Assembly (NCBI RefSeq): GCF_013256425.1
Contig: NZ_CP053904.1
Location: 1,612,001 to 1,676,000, forward strand
Direction of reading: 5' to 3'
Length of the DNA stretch: 64,000 bases
Source: Hymenobacter sp. BRD67
GTDB lineage: Bacteria > Bacteroidota > Bacteroidia > Cytophagales > Hymenobacteraceae
Shown: positions 38,151 through 48,098 of the stretch, piece by piece
How the letters are laid out: every line of letters starts with the position of its first letter
Position numbering within the stretch: the first letter of the stretch is position 1
Notes under the pieces: model-generated
What the model was told of the DNA's origin: nothing
The model's database searches: none
What the model saw: only the letters and a program-made list of their open reading frames with translations
Translations under genes and position numbers: made by a program

Positions 38151-39044
38151 CTAGTTAGTGGTGTGTAAGGGTAGTGCCTTTGCCTGTCCTGTCAGCCGTA
38201 ACAGGCCCGCAATTAGCCCGAGCAAGCTAATGGCCACTAAAAAGCCTGCCAGGTAGGCGGCCGGCAGCTCACGCAGGTCGAAGCGCTGAAGCCGGGTCGC
38301 AATGAATACGCTAAGCATCTGGGGGTAAGGGCGACCCAGTAGTAAGGGGATATCGTAGGCCCCTAGGGTAGCCATAAAGCTCAGCAGCAGGGTAGGAGCA
38401 GCCCGGCGCAGCAGTACTGGCCGGGCCACCCGCTGCCGAAACTGCCCCGCGCTGGCCCCCAGCGTGAGCGTAAGCTGGCGATAATCGTCGAGCCGGCTTT
38501 CCTGGTAAATGGCCTGAAATAGCAGGGTTATGAAGGGGAAGAGAAGTAGAACGTGTGCCAGAATAATACCCACACCCGCCGCGTCCTGCACCAGTTCCGG
38601 AAAGGCTGCTAAGCTGCTGGTCAGGCCAGCCTGAAAACTGAGGCGCGAAATCCAGCCTGCCCGGCTCAGCAGCTGAAATAAGTAGAACGCCACCACCAGG
38701 GAGGGCATAACCAGCGGCACGTAGAGCAGGGCTGGTAGCGCCGACCGCCGCAGCGTTGGCTGCGCCCGCAGGACCAATACCAGCGCCAGCCCTACCGAAA
38801 GGCCTACCGCCGCTACCGCTATCCATAGGCTGTAGAGCGCCGCATAAAGCAGCCCCGTGTCATGAGTCAGTTCTTGCCAGTAATGCCCGGTAAAGCCCGT
38901 AGCCAGGGGGCCGGCCAGGCCCAGGCTACCCGCCAGCGCATAGCCCAGGCCTGCCAGCGGCAGGCCAAGTACCAGCAATCCATACAGACCCAGCAGCGGA
39001 TTCGGAAGCCTAAGAAGCCGGAATGGGCGCACCCTCAATAACAT
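38151..39044 (-). CDS. ABC transporter permease, YnjC-like first half
   Basis: The intact 297-residue protein has about six to seven hydrophobic segments (for example LLGLYGLLVLGLPLAGLGYA and VGLSVGLALVLVLRA). The EAA-type coupling loop lies in DDYRQLTLTLGASAGQFRQRV. Its start overlaps the end of the binding-protein gene by 35 bases. With 37319-38079 it forms a heterodimeric importer channel in the inner membrane. Confidence 0.86.
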   Translation of the reverse strand: MLLRVRPFRLLRLPNPLLGLYGLLVLGLPLAGLGYALAGSLGLAGPLATGFTGHYWQELTHDTGLLYAALYSLWIAVAAVGLSVGLALVLVLRAQPTLRRSALPALLYVPLVMPSLVVAFYLFQLLSRAGWISRLSFQAGLTSSLAAFPELVQDAAGVGIILAHVLLLFPFITLLFQAIYQESRLDDYRQLTLTLGASAGQFRQRVARPVLLRRAAPTLLLSFMATLGAYDIPLLLGRPYPQMLSVFIATRLQRFDLRELPAAYLAGFLVAISLLGLIAGLLRLTGQAKALPLHTTN

Positions 39045-40242
39045 ACGTTCTAAAATCCTTAAATAGTCGGGTCATATATTCCGGGTCTGGCTCCAGTAGG
39101 GCCTTTCCCTGGATTGTCTCGCGTTTGGGAGCGTAGCGGCGCGAGGGCAGCTGCGCAAACGCTTGGCGCTGAGCCGGGGTCAGGGCTTGCATCGCTAAGA
39201 CTGTATGGTCGCCCCACACGTCGGGGTCCATTTTCTTGAGCTGGGCCTCGGGCGAAATCAAAAAGTTGACCACCAGCATAGCGGCCTCCGGGTGCTGGGC
39301 GTGGCGCACAATGCCCAGGTAGTGCGAGTTCTGAATGGTGCCGGGCGCGGGTACGTAGGCCCGGGCGGTGGGCGGGAATACCTTCTGGTTTACTTTATTG
39401 TCTACCTCCGCGTCGTTATTGGAGAAAGTGAACGCCACCTCGCCATTGGCAAAAAGCTGATGCAGCGGGGCCAGCTGCTCAGGAAAGGTCTGGCCCTGCT
39501 TCCAGAAGTAAGGCTTGCTGGCATTTACCTGCCGCCACAGTGCCCCCGACCACTTCTTGTACACCGCCTCATCAAACTTGCCCTGAAACAGCCTGGCGTC
39601 ACCTGATAAGGCAATCATCCACGATTTCAGCAAGGTCATCCCCGTAAACTCATTTGGAATAGTAAACTGACCGGGATGCGCTTTTACAAACGCCGGCAGC
39701 TCGGCAAACGAGCGGGGCGGATTCGCTACCCGCGCCGAATCATAGATGAAGTTGAACTGCACGTTACCCCACGGGCATTCCATGCCCGCAACGGGCTGTT
39801 GGAAATCGGTGTTGATAAAGGGGTTTTGTAAATCAAGCAGCGGAGCATTGGGCAGCTTGGCTACGTAGGGTCCCAGCAGGGCATTAACCTGCCGAAGCTG
39901 GTAAAACGTCTCGCCGTTTATCCACACCAAGTCCGCTTCGCTGGGCTGGTCGGCCTGCTGCTCGGCGGCCAGCGTCTGGGCCAGGCCCGCGCCCTGGCCG
40001 GCCGCAATTTGCAGTTCGATACCGTAGCGGCGCTTCACCTCCGGTTTCACGTAGGTGCTCATATAGCGATTAATGAGGGGGTCGCCCATCCACATCAGCA
40101 TACTTACCGGCTGATTGTGGCCCTTCGCCTCAATTTGCGGCCAGCTTTGGGCTAGTATCTGCGCCGACTCGCGTTGCTTACGAACGTTGCAGCCGGCCAG
40201 CAGCGCGAAAGCAGCAAGGAATAGAAGTCCATTTTTTTTCAT
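39010..40242 (-). CDS. YnjB-family ABC substrate-binding lipoprotein
   Basis: This intact 410-residue protein is a solute-binding lipoprotein with signal and lipobox (FALLAGC, Cys18). It resembles E. coli YnjB along its length: MLMWMGDPLINRYM, ADLVWINGETFYQLR, NAPLLDL, ECPWGNVQFNFIYDSA, PPRSFAELPAFVKAHPGQFT, NFLISPEAQLKKMDPDVWGD. YnjBCD is annotated as a putative thiamine-type importer, but its ligand is not established. Start M40242 is the codon that opens the lipoprotein signal; an upstream in-frame extension crosses the palindromic repeat. It lies 131 bases after the TonB receptor. Confidence 0.92.
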   Translation of the reverse strand: MKKNGLLFLAAFALLAGCNVRKQRESAQILAQSWPQIEAKGHNQPVSMLMWMGDPLINRYMSTYVKPEVKRRYGIELQIAAGQGAGLAQTLAAEQQADQPSEADLVWINGETFYQLRQVNALLGPYVAKLPNAPLLDLQNPFINTDFQQPVAGMECPWGNVQFNFIYDSARVANPPRSFAELPAFVKAHPGQFTIPNEFTGMTLLKSWMIALSGDARLFQGKFDEAVYKKWSGALWRQVNASKPYFWKQGQTFPEQLAPLHQLFANGEVAFTFSNNDAEVDNKVNQKVFPPTARAYVPAPGTIQNSHYLGIVRHAQHPEAAMLVVNFLISPEAQLKKMDPDVWGDHTVLAMQALTPAQRQAFAQLPSRRYAPKRETIQGKALLEPDPEYMTRLFKDFRTYVIEGAPIPAS

Positions 40243-40257
40243 AAAAATTGTACTTGA

Positions 40258-40352
40258 ACGTCCTGCTGAGCAAGTTGAAGCACCACTGCCGGGCTGTGCA
40301 AAACCGGAATTTAAGTAAGCGTAGCGATGCTTTACCGCACGCAGCAGGACGT
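40258..40352. repeat. inverted repeat between the TonB receptor and the YnjB-like gene
   Basis: ACGTCCTGCTG at 40258-40268 pairs with 40342-40352, enclosing 73 bases. The arm continues AGCAAGTTGAAGCA, like the GCTGAGCTTGTCGAAGCA of the palindrome at 24354, so it appears to be a divergent member of that family. It may also act as an mRNA processing or attenuation element inside the operon. Confidence 0.55.
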
Positions 40353-40372
40353 TTTTTAGTATGTTCGACCAG

Positions 40373-43300
40373 CTACAGCGCGTAGCGCAGGCCAAATTGG
40401 AACTGGCGCGGCGCGCTGGCATTGCGGCGCACAATGCCCGAGCCGGCCGGCCCTACCTGAATCTGATTGCTTTGGGTAGCGTTGTTGGCGTAGCCGCTCA
40501 GATTTTGAGTATTCAAAATGTTGAATACGTCAGCCGTTAGTTCGAGGCGACTCGTAGCCTCTCCGAAATGCAGGGTGTACTGCGCGCCTACGTCAAACGT
40601 TTTCGACCAGGGCAGGCGGTCGCTGTTGCGGCTCTCACCAGGGTAGCGATTGGTGTTGCCCTGGTAAGTAGTGCTGAAGGAGTTGCCGTCACCGTTCAGG
40701 TCGTTGGTGTAGGCCTGGGTGCCATCGGGATTGAACACGCCGGGAATGGGATAGGCCCCTGCCACGCGGTTGATGGGCTGACCGCTCTGTATTAATGCGG
40801 CCAGTGTAAAGCGCAGGCTTCGAACAGGGTAATAGCTGCCAATGGCGTTGATAACGTGCGTCCGGTCGTTGATAGAGTTCGCGAACTCGGCCCCGTAGTT
40901 GTTCGCATCAGCGGCCCGGAAGTTGACGTCCTCCGTATCATTTTTCAGATTTGACAGCGTATAGGTGATGCGGTAGCCGTACTTGTCCTCGGCGGCATCC
41001 TTCTGCAGATTGAAGCTGGCGGCCATGTAGCGCGAACGGCCCGCCGACTCGGTTTCTACAATATTGCGGGCCGCCCCAACTACTGTTTGGCCGCCAATAA
41101 TGGCGCTGCCGTCAGCCTGAATGGGCACCGGCCGGGTAGCGTCGGCCTGGGCTGGGGTCCGCACGACCACGTTGTTAGGGTCATTCTGCGGGTATTCCGA
41201 CGGGGCGTTCACATTACGCAGCCGAAACAAGTCATACGAGCGGTTGTACATCAAATCCACGTAAAACAGAGACTTTTTGCTTACCTGGTACTGGTAGCCC
41301 AGCGTGGATTGATGCGAATAGGGGTTCTGGTAGCCATTAGGGTTCAGAATGCGGCTTTCGTTGCTGGGTACCCCGGCGCGCTGGTTTTGCAGGGTTGCGC
41401 CCGAAGGGCCTTTCAGGTAGGCTACATTGCTGGCGCTGCCGCTCAGGTTGCCATCGAAGGTGATGCGGTCCACATCGGTATTAGCGGGCAGGGCCCCCAC
41501 GCGCACCAGCTCGCGCAGCTCGGTTTTGTAGTCGGCCGAGGTGGTGTTCTGCTGCAAGGCGTCACTGTACACGGTGTACAGAATCTTGTCGTAGAAGATG
41601 CCGTAGCCGCCCCGCAGGCTGCTGCGCTCGGTGAGCCGGTAGTTGAAGTTAGCCCGTGGGGCCACGTTGTTGCGGTCGCCATGGTCCGCTCCACCCTTCG
41701 AGAGGTTATCGTAGTCGTAGCGCACGCCGAGCGTCACGTTCAGGCGGTCGGTTACGGCGTACAGGTCCTCCAAATAAATATTATACAGATTCTGAGTGGT
41801 GCCGAAGGGCTCCGGGCGTAGCTCTACGCTGTAGCTGTTCACTTGCACATTGCTCGGAATATCGTTGATGCTGAGCCCTGCGCCAAGGTTGCGCGCGCGC
41901 AGCGCGTCGAGCTGCGCCTGGCTCAGCGACACGGTGTAGCTGCCGTTGGGGTTGCCGCCGCCAAACAGCGAGTGCTCGGTACTGATGATGCCAAAGCCCC
42001 CTTAAAAGTACTGCGCCCGCTCACCAGCGTGAATTTCTGCTGGGCCTGCCAGGTCTTCTGGTGCGAGTCGAAGAGGTAGCCGGGGTTGCCCAGCACGGCC
42101 ACGGCCTGGCCGGCTGGGTCGAGCACGGTTACATCGGGGCTGCTGGGGTTGAAAGCCGCCGCATAGTTCCAGCGAAAGCTGGCGTACTGTAAATCGGTTT
42201 CGGAAGTAATGCGCCGGCCTACGTACACGTTTTGCGAAGCAATGGCGACGGAGTTGCGGTCCTGTTGGTTGCCAGTCGAGGGGAAGGCTACGCCGCCGTC
42301 GAGGCCGCCACCCTGGCGCTCGATGTTCACATAGCCTACGTTAGCCCGCAGCGACGAGCGAAACCGCTCGCTCCAGTGTTGGTCGATTTTGCCTGAAAGG
42401 TACGTGAAGCGGTTGTGGCCGCGTACGGTGGCCGCCACCCCCAGCTCGGGGGAAGTCAGGGCGTTGTCCTTGATATCAAACGTTTGCTCGGCATTCAGGT
42501 AAAAAAACGTCTTGTCCTTCACCAGTGCCCCGCCCACGCCAAAGCCAAACTGCTGGCGCTGAAACCCATTCTGCACCTGATTGCCCGAGAGGTCACGCTG
42601 CGGAAAATCTGTTTTACCATCAATCGCAGGTCCCGGCCGGGTAAGGTAAAATGCCTCTGCGGTCAGATTGTTGGAGCCCGATTTAGTTGTCACGTTCACA
42701 ATGCCGTTGGCCGAGTTGCCAAACTCCGTCGAGAAGTTATTGGTCAGTACGCTCACGTTTTGGGCGAAGCCTACCGGAATGGCGAAGCGCTGCCCACCCA
42801 GGAAGTTCTCGTTGTTGTCGAGCCCGTCAATCAGATAATTCGTATATAGACCATTAGCTCCGTTTATGCTTACGTTAGGCGCTTCGGAGAAGAAGCCGGT
42901 AGCCAGCGTCACATTGGGCAGCCGGTAGAGGGCCCGGGTAATATCGCGGGCCTCAATCGGAATTTCGCGTAGCTCCCGGGCCGAAAGCTGGGAGGCTACC
43001 TCGGCATTCTGGGTGTTGATAGTGGTGGCGTTATTAGGGGCGCGCACCACTACGCCCGCCAGCGCCTGGGTGCTGACCTGGGGCAAAACCAGCGTCACGC
43101 TGGGGCTGGAGTTAGCCCGCAGCGTAATGCCGGCCTCCCGCACGGCTTGGTACTGCTCCGTTACGGTGGTGCTTACGGCGTAGCTGCCGGCCGTGCTCAG
43201 GCCTTGAAAGCGTGCCTTACCCTGGGCATCAGTGGGGTGCTCGGCACTATACCCGATGGCAGCGTTGTCGAGGTGCACCGGCAGGCCGACGACGGGCTTG

Positions 43301-43407
43301 TGGGCGTTGTCGAGCACGGATACTACCAAATCTACTTGCGCCCAGGCAGAAAGCGTGGGCAGAAAAAATGCCAGGAAAAGGAGAAAAAGCGAAGAAGTCT
43401 TCTTCAT
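40373..43407 (-). CDS. TonB-dependent outer-membrane receptor, Oar-like (frameshifted)
   Basis: The merged product has about 1012 residues. It has a signal peptide (to SAWAQ), a carboxypeptidase-regulatory-like domain (about 25-110), a TonB plug (NVSINGANGLYTNYLIDGLDN, TTKSGSNNLTAEAF) and a large barrel ending in QFGLRYAL. Breadth and plug type are those of Oar-like receptors. The frame breaks near 42000 (CCCCC/GGGGG); one added G restores FKGGFGIISTEHSLFGGG. Position directly before the binding protein and permeases implies it brings the same ligand through the outer membrane. A nested hairpin lies in its leader. Confidence 0.9.
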
Positions 43408-43453
43408 AAAAGCAGGAAAAGCAAACTGAAACCATACACGTAGGCCGCCTGGC

Positions 43454-43486
43454 CGCATCACGGGAAACCCGCAGGTATCCGATGCG
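43454..43486 (-). promoter_or_regulatory. nested hairpin in the leader of the TonB receptor
   Basis: CGCATC (43454-43459) pairs with GATGCG (43481-43486), enclosing a second perfect stem CGGG-AAA-CCCG. The structure lies about 50 bases before the receptor ATG. I looked for the conserved cores of the TPP and cobalamin riboswitches and did not find them. Confidence 0.35.
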
Positions 43487-43556
43487 CGACGCAGGGCTGG
43501 CAACTCCCGGATGTATCAGTATGTTGGGGGCCTCTGCGGGACGGGCCACGCCTTCG

Positions 43557-44208
43557 CTATGCTGGCTTCCCCGTAGCCAGACCGGCACTAACCGCCGCTT
43601 CGGGGTACGCAGCCGGTGCAGGGCGCGCCGCAGCGGCCAGGGCAGGCATTGCCGCAGCACCCAGGCTAAATCCTGCTCATCGTCGATGTCGGCCAGGGTT
43701 GGTAATTGATGCACCTGGGCTCCCTGGCGGCGCAGTTGGTGTAGTAGCGCCGTGCCCAGTCGCTGGGTTTGCCAGGGTAATTCGAGCCAGGCCCCCTTTC
43801 AAAAAGGGTTTGGGAGATACCCAGCAAGTAAACGCCGCCGTCGGCAGCCGGGCCAAGCACTGCGCCAGTAGCGCGTACGGCTGCTACCGCCTGCCGCAGG
43901 GTAGCTATCCCCAGTTGTGGGCAGTCGTTGCCGATTATAAGCAGGTGCTCGTAGCCAAGGGCAAAGGTGGCCCGCACCGCTCCCGACAGCCGCTCGCCAA
44001 AAGTAGCCCCAGCCTGCTGAACTGAATCTACGCACACCATCTCGACACCTACCTGGCTAGCTGTGGCCGTGGCGTGGGCAATAAGTTGGGCAGCCAGGGC
44101 GGCATTGTCCGCTCTGCTGCCGTGCGTCAGAAACCGTTTGCGCACGCCCTCTTCCTCCGCCGAACGGGTAAACAGCAAAATAGCAACGCGGGCAAAGTCG
44201 GCAGTCAC
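43557..44208 (-). CDS. DUF2064 / TIGR04282 glycosyltransferase-like protein (frameshifted, end tentative)
   Basis: This is a nucleotidyltransferase-fold protein of the DUF2064 family, which is annotated as an arsenosugar-biosynthesis glycosyltransferase. Visible motifs are VAILLFTRSAEEEGVRKRF, YEHLLIIGNDCPQLG (DxD-like metal and nucleotide site) and AVLGPAADGGVYLLG. After repair of a GGGGG near 43794 the protein continues GAWLELPWQTQRLGTALL...LPTLADIDDEQDL, the usual C-terminal motif. Past that, the frame stays open into the receptor gene; one further missing base near 43630 would give a stop at 43557. That end is a guess. Confidence 0.72.
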
Positions 44209-44356
44209 AGGTAGAAAAAAACGCTTCAGCAGAAGCTGCGGTCGGTTGGCCGTTAGAGCAGCCGATAAAAGAATGCCCGGAAAGAATATAAAAGCGTACG
44301 AAAAAAAACCCCGGCCTGGTTGAAGCTGCCGAGGTTATTCTACTGGCTGGAGGTAG

Positions 44357-45801
44357 TTAGTGAAGCCTATAAGCCACAGCCAAAGCTTTTTGTTGGAGTT
44401 CCGACACCTCTTGGTGCGCAACAATAAGCTTCTGGTTAATGCGCGTAGCTACTGGGTATGGATACACCTTATCAAAGATTTCACCGATGTCCAGTCCACT
44501 GGTGTTGGCCAGAATCAGCTCCTGTACCAGTTCGCCCGCACCAGGAGCTACCATGGCTCCACCCAGAATACGTCGTTTCTGGCCCGGTAAGGGCAGCCGA
44601 TTCTTTTCAATGAAAAGCACTAATCGGCCGTAGCGGTAATCATCCACCACCGCCCGGTCGTCGTCGGCAAAATCAGTTTCCCAGCGTTCGTAAGGGGTGT
44701 CTCGGGCGCGGAGCGCCGCCTCGTCGAGGCCGAAGTGCGCTACTTCCGGGTCGGTAAAGGTGACCCAGGAGAAGTGGTCGTAGCTGAGCTTACGCTTTAG
44801 GGGGAGAAAAAGTTAAATAGGAGTAAGCGTACGTGTAGCTCTGCCCCGTGGCTGAATTTAAGCGAATTGGCCGCATCGCCAGCAGCGAAGATGTCTGGGT
44901 TTGTGGTTTGCAGGTACTCATCGAGCTGGAGGTGACCCTGGGCATCTACGGCAATTCCGGCCCGGTCAAGGTGCAGACTTTCGAAGCTTACTTCCCGCCC
45001 AACAGCAACGTACACGAGGTCGAACTCCAGCTTAAACTCCGCCCCATTCTTAGGTTTTATGTGCGCTTCGGCAGCTGTAGTAAAGGCGGCCACCACGGCG
45101 TCCAGGTGGATAGTGAGGCCCTCGGCGCGCAGTCGTTCGTCCAGCACGGCGCTGATAGCAGGGTCTTCTTTTTCAAGCAGGCGCGGGCCATGATGCACCA
45201 GCGTAACCTGAGAGCCCAGGCGCTGCATGGCTTGAGCCAATTCTACGCCATTCGGGCCACCGCCCACCACGAGTAGGCGCGCAGGTAACTCGCGCAAATT
45301 CCACACGTGCTGATTGTCGTAGAGGCGCACCAGCTCTGTGCCGGGAACCCGCAATGGCTGTGGGCGCGAGCCAGTAGCAATTACTAGTTTGCGCCCACGG
45401 TGTACCTGCCCATTGATTTCCACCTCATGCTCGCCCACAAACGTTGGGTGACCAATTTCTACGACAATACCTAGCTCCCGCAGGTATTCCGGGTTTTCGT
45501 GGGGTCGAATGATGGCTTGCCGGCTCCTGATATACTCCATCACCTGACTCATCGAAACTTGCCCACTTACTTGCAGGCCAAACTGGGTTGCCTGCCGGGC
45601 CTGCTGCACTTGCCGGGCAGCGTGAATGAGCGCCTTACTGGGTATGCAACCGTGATTAAGGCAGTCACCACCTATGTCGGACTCAGTTCGGTCAATGAGT
45701 AGCACGCGTAGTTTCACGCGGGCCATGAATAAAGCCAACCCCAGGCCAGCCGAACCAGCCCCTAACACAATCAGGTCAAAATCAGTGGTGCCGTCGGCCA
45801 T
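44357..45801 (-). CDS. mercuric-reductase-like FAD/NAD(P) disulfide oxidoreductase (frameshifted)
   Basis: The merged product has about 481 residues. FAD site LIVLGAGSAGLGLAL, redox pair CLNHGC in GGDCLNHGCIPSKAL, NAD(P) site LLVVGGGPNGVELAQAM and second FAD motif NPDIFAAGDAA are all present. The C-terminal dimerisation domain has YPYPVATRIN where lipoamide dehydrogenases carry the His-Pro-Thr-x-x-Glu catalytic base, so that dyad seems absent. The frame breaks at GGGGG near 44802 (add one base: FFSPLKRKLSYDHFSWV). It heads the minus-strand locus. The substrate could be a disulfide, metal or metalloid adduct (inference). Confidence 0.85.
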
Positions 45802-45885
45802 AATACATGCAAAGGTGTTAATAAAAGAAAGGGCTTAGGAAGCAAAAAGCACTAATCAACTTCTGAGATACTGATTAAAGATGAG

Positions 45886-47197
45886 TTACGGCCAGGTGCG
45901 CACGTAGCGGCCCTGGGGGTCATAGCGCTTGGCCTGCTGCGCTACGTCAAAGGCCGTGTCGCGCACATCCGTGCCGGTGCCGGCGATGTACTTCCAGTTG
46001 CCCCAGTTCGAAGCCGGGTCGTAGTCGATAAGCTGATGCTCAAACCAGGCGGCTCCCCAGCGCCAGTCCTGGTGCAGGTCGTGAATAAGGTAGCTCGCTA
46101 CATTCTGGCGCCCGCGGTTGCTCATAAAGCCGGTGGCGGCCAGCTCGCGCAGGTTGGCGTCGACAAAGGCATTCCCGGTTTGGCCCTGGGTCCAGCGCTC
46201 AAACACAGCGCGGTCGGGCTGCGTCGGCTTTGGTAGCTGGTCGCGCAGGCCATGCCAGCGGAAAAAGGCCGGTCCGGTGCGTCGGGCCAACAGCCGGAAG
46301 TAGTCGCGCCACAGCAGCTCCAGTCGCAGCTGCTGCGCGCCCTTGCTGCGGGTGCCGTGAATGGCCTCGTAGCCGTCAATGGCGGCCCATATTTGGCGGG
46401 CCGACAGGCTGCCATTGGCCAGCCAGGGCGAAAACTTGGTGCTGAAGGCCTCGCCCAGCAGCTGGTTGCGGGTGTCATCGTAACGGCCGATGAGGTGGCG
46501 TTCTACGGCGTAGTCGTGCAGCCGGACCAGGGCGGCGGTTTCGCCCCCGCCCAGCGCGGGTAGGGCCGAGCGGCGGTCGCGGGGCAGGGGTACCTGCGCT
46601 GGCTGGCCCATTGCGGTGGCCAGCGCGGCTGCCGTGGGCAGCGTGGCGGGTACGAAGCCCACCGGCAGCGGCGGCAGCTGGCGCGGAGCTGGCAGCGGGG
46701 GCGCACCGGCATGCGGGCAGCCACGTCGAACCGAAACTTGCTGAAGGAAAACGGCAAGTGCTGAATGGAAATGGGCAGGTCGTCCGGGTTCAGCAGCGTG
46801 AGGCTTTCAAAGCGGCGCAGGGGGTGTGGGGCCCCAGCGCCGCTTCCAGGGCCGCTTCGGTTTCGGCTTCCTCCGTGGTAAGCTCGGCGCTGGTCCACAC
46901 GGCGGCGGCTCCATGCTGCCGGGCCAGGGCGGGCAGCACGTCGGCGGGCCGGCCCACCACGAAATGAATGCCCGCACCCAGCGCGGCGTAGCGGCGCTGC
47001 AAGTCGGCCAGCGTGTCGAGCAGGAAGGGAAGACGGTGCGGACCTGTGCGCGGCAGGCCCAGGTAGGGGTCGGGACCCAGGGTCACGGGGTCGAAGCAGT
47101 ACACGGGCAGCAGGGCCGTGGCGTGGGGCGGCAGGGCAGCCAGCACGGGGTTGTCGTGCAGGCGCAGGTCGCTGCGCAGCCAGTAGAGAACGGTCAT
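45886..47197 (-). CDS. DASH-type cryptochrome/photolyase (two frameshifts)
   Basis: This is a blue-light flavoprotein of the Cry-DASH group, which repairs CPD lesions in single-stranded DNA. The merged product has about 437 residues: photolyase alpha/beta domain (VLYWLRSDLRLHDNPVL), FAD-binding helical domain (KFSPWLANGSLSARQIW, ELLWRDYFRLL) and the motif GFMSNRGRQNVASYL, characteristic of DASH proteins, then DPASNWGNWKYIAGTGTD. Breaks near 46822 (TPLRRFESLTLLNPDDLP after repair) and 46699 (VRPPLPAPRQLPPLPVGF after repair) each need one base. Confidence 0.9.
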
Positions 47198-47469
47198 CGG
47201 AAGAGTAGCTTGGTGGAAATTAACCGGTGGCCCGGCAAATCATCCCGGCGCCAGGTTAAAGTGGTTTTGCGGGGCGTGTACATTTTTTTGCCAAACTGGC
47301 TCCCCTCTCGGTTGAGGAGAGGAGGCCGGCCCCAAAGGGGCTCGTGAGGTGCTCCGTTATAACGCAACGTTGCCCTGATAGGAAAACTGCGCTAGGTTCC
47401 CGGCCCGCCCCGTTTCCGGCCTTGTGTGACCGACGCACGTACTGCCTACCTACCGTTTAACCCCGTTCC

Positions 47470-47997
47470 ATGTCCGACTCTCCCCTTACCGAACTCGCTG
47501 CCGTGTTGGCCGCGTCCCCGCCCGCCGAAGCCCTGCAACGCGCCCTCGACCTGGTTGGGCCTCAGGTGCGCGCCGACCGCTGTTTTCTCTACGTGCGTGA
47601 CCCGGCCCAGGGCCGCGGCCGCATTGCCTTCGTGTGGCGCCTCGACGAGGCATTGCCCGACCCGCGCCACGACTGGCAGGATGATACTGGCGACTTGCCC
47701 CGGCAAGACCCCCTGTTCCGCGCCGCGCTGGCCACCCGGCCTTCCGTATTCGTCGACGACGTGCACGCGGCAGGACCCGAGGTGCTTAATCAGGAATTTG
47801 AGCGCACCACCTTCGGCCACCGGGCTCTGGTCCATGCTCACCTTGTCGACCACGGTCAGCTCTGGGGCATCTTGCAGCCCTGCGTGTTCGGCCACCCGCG
47901 CCACTGGACTGCCGCCGACCGCGCCTACCTCGATGCCGCCGGGCCGCTTTTCCTGCCCGTAGTACAAGCCTACATGCGCGGGCTCGGCAAGATTTGA
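47470..47997 (+). CDS. GAF-domain protein
   Basis: The intact 175-residue protein matches a stand-alone GAF domain: an N-terminal helix (ALQRALDLVGPQVRADRCFLY), a central strand RIAFVWRLDEA, DPLFRAALATRPSVFVDDV and HAHLVDHGQLWGILQPC. GAF domains bind small ligands such as cyclic nucleotides, haem or bilins; no output domain is attached here. Ligand unknown. An imperfect inverted repeat (CTCCCCTCTC ... GAGAGGAGG near 47298-47325) lies upstream. Confidence 0.65.
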   Translation: MSDSPLTELAAVLAASPPAEALQRALDLVGPQVRADRCFLYVRDPAQGRGRIAFVWRLDEALPDPRHDWQDDTGDLPRQDPLFRAALATRPSVFVDDVHAAGPEVLNQEFERTTFGHRALVHAHLVDHGQLWGILQPCVFGHPRHWTAADRAYLDAAGPLFLPVVQAYMRGLGKI

Positions 47998-48098
47998 GCG
48001 TCCGTGGCCGGGGGTGGCGCTGAGTAGCGAGTTCTAGGCGCATCTGGTGCCATATTGCCGCGCCGCCAGTATTTATCTCCTACTGGCCTTGTTTCCTT

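Noticed and set aside
43408-43600. TPP or cobalamin riboswitch upstream of the TonB receptor
   Set aside because: The conserved cores (CTGAGA and the GGATAATGCCAGC-like 3' part for TPP; the B12-box) were looked for and not found; only a generic nested hairpin is present.
34220-45801. A classical arsenosugar biosynthesis cluster
   Set aside because: The DUF2064 protein hints at it, but no ArsM methyltransferase is present and the radical SAM protein is not ArsS-like, so the label would overstate the evidence.
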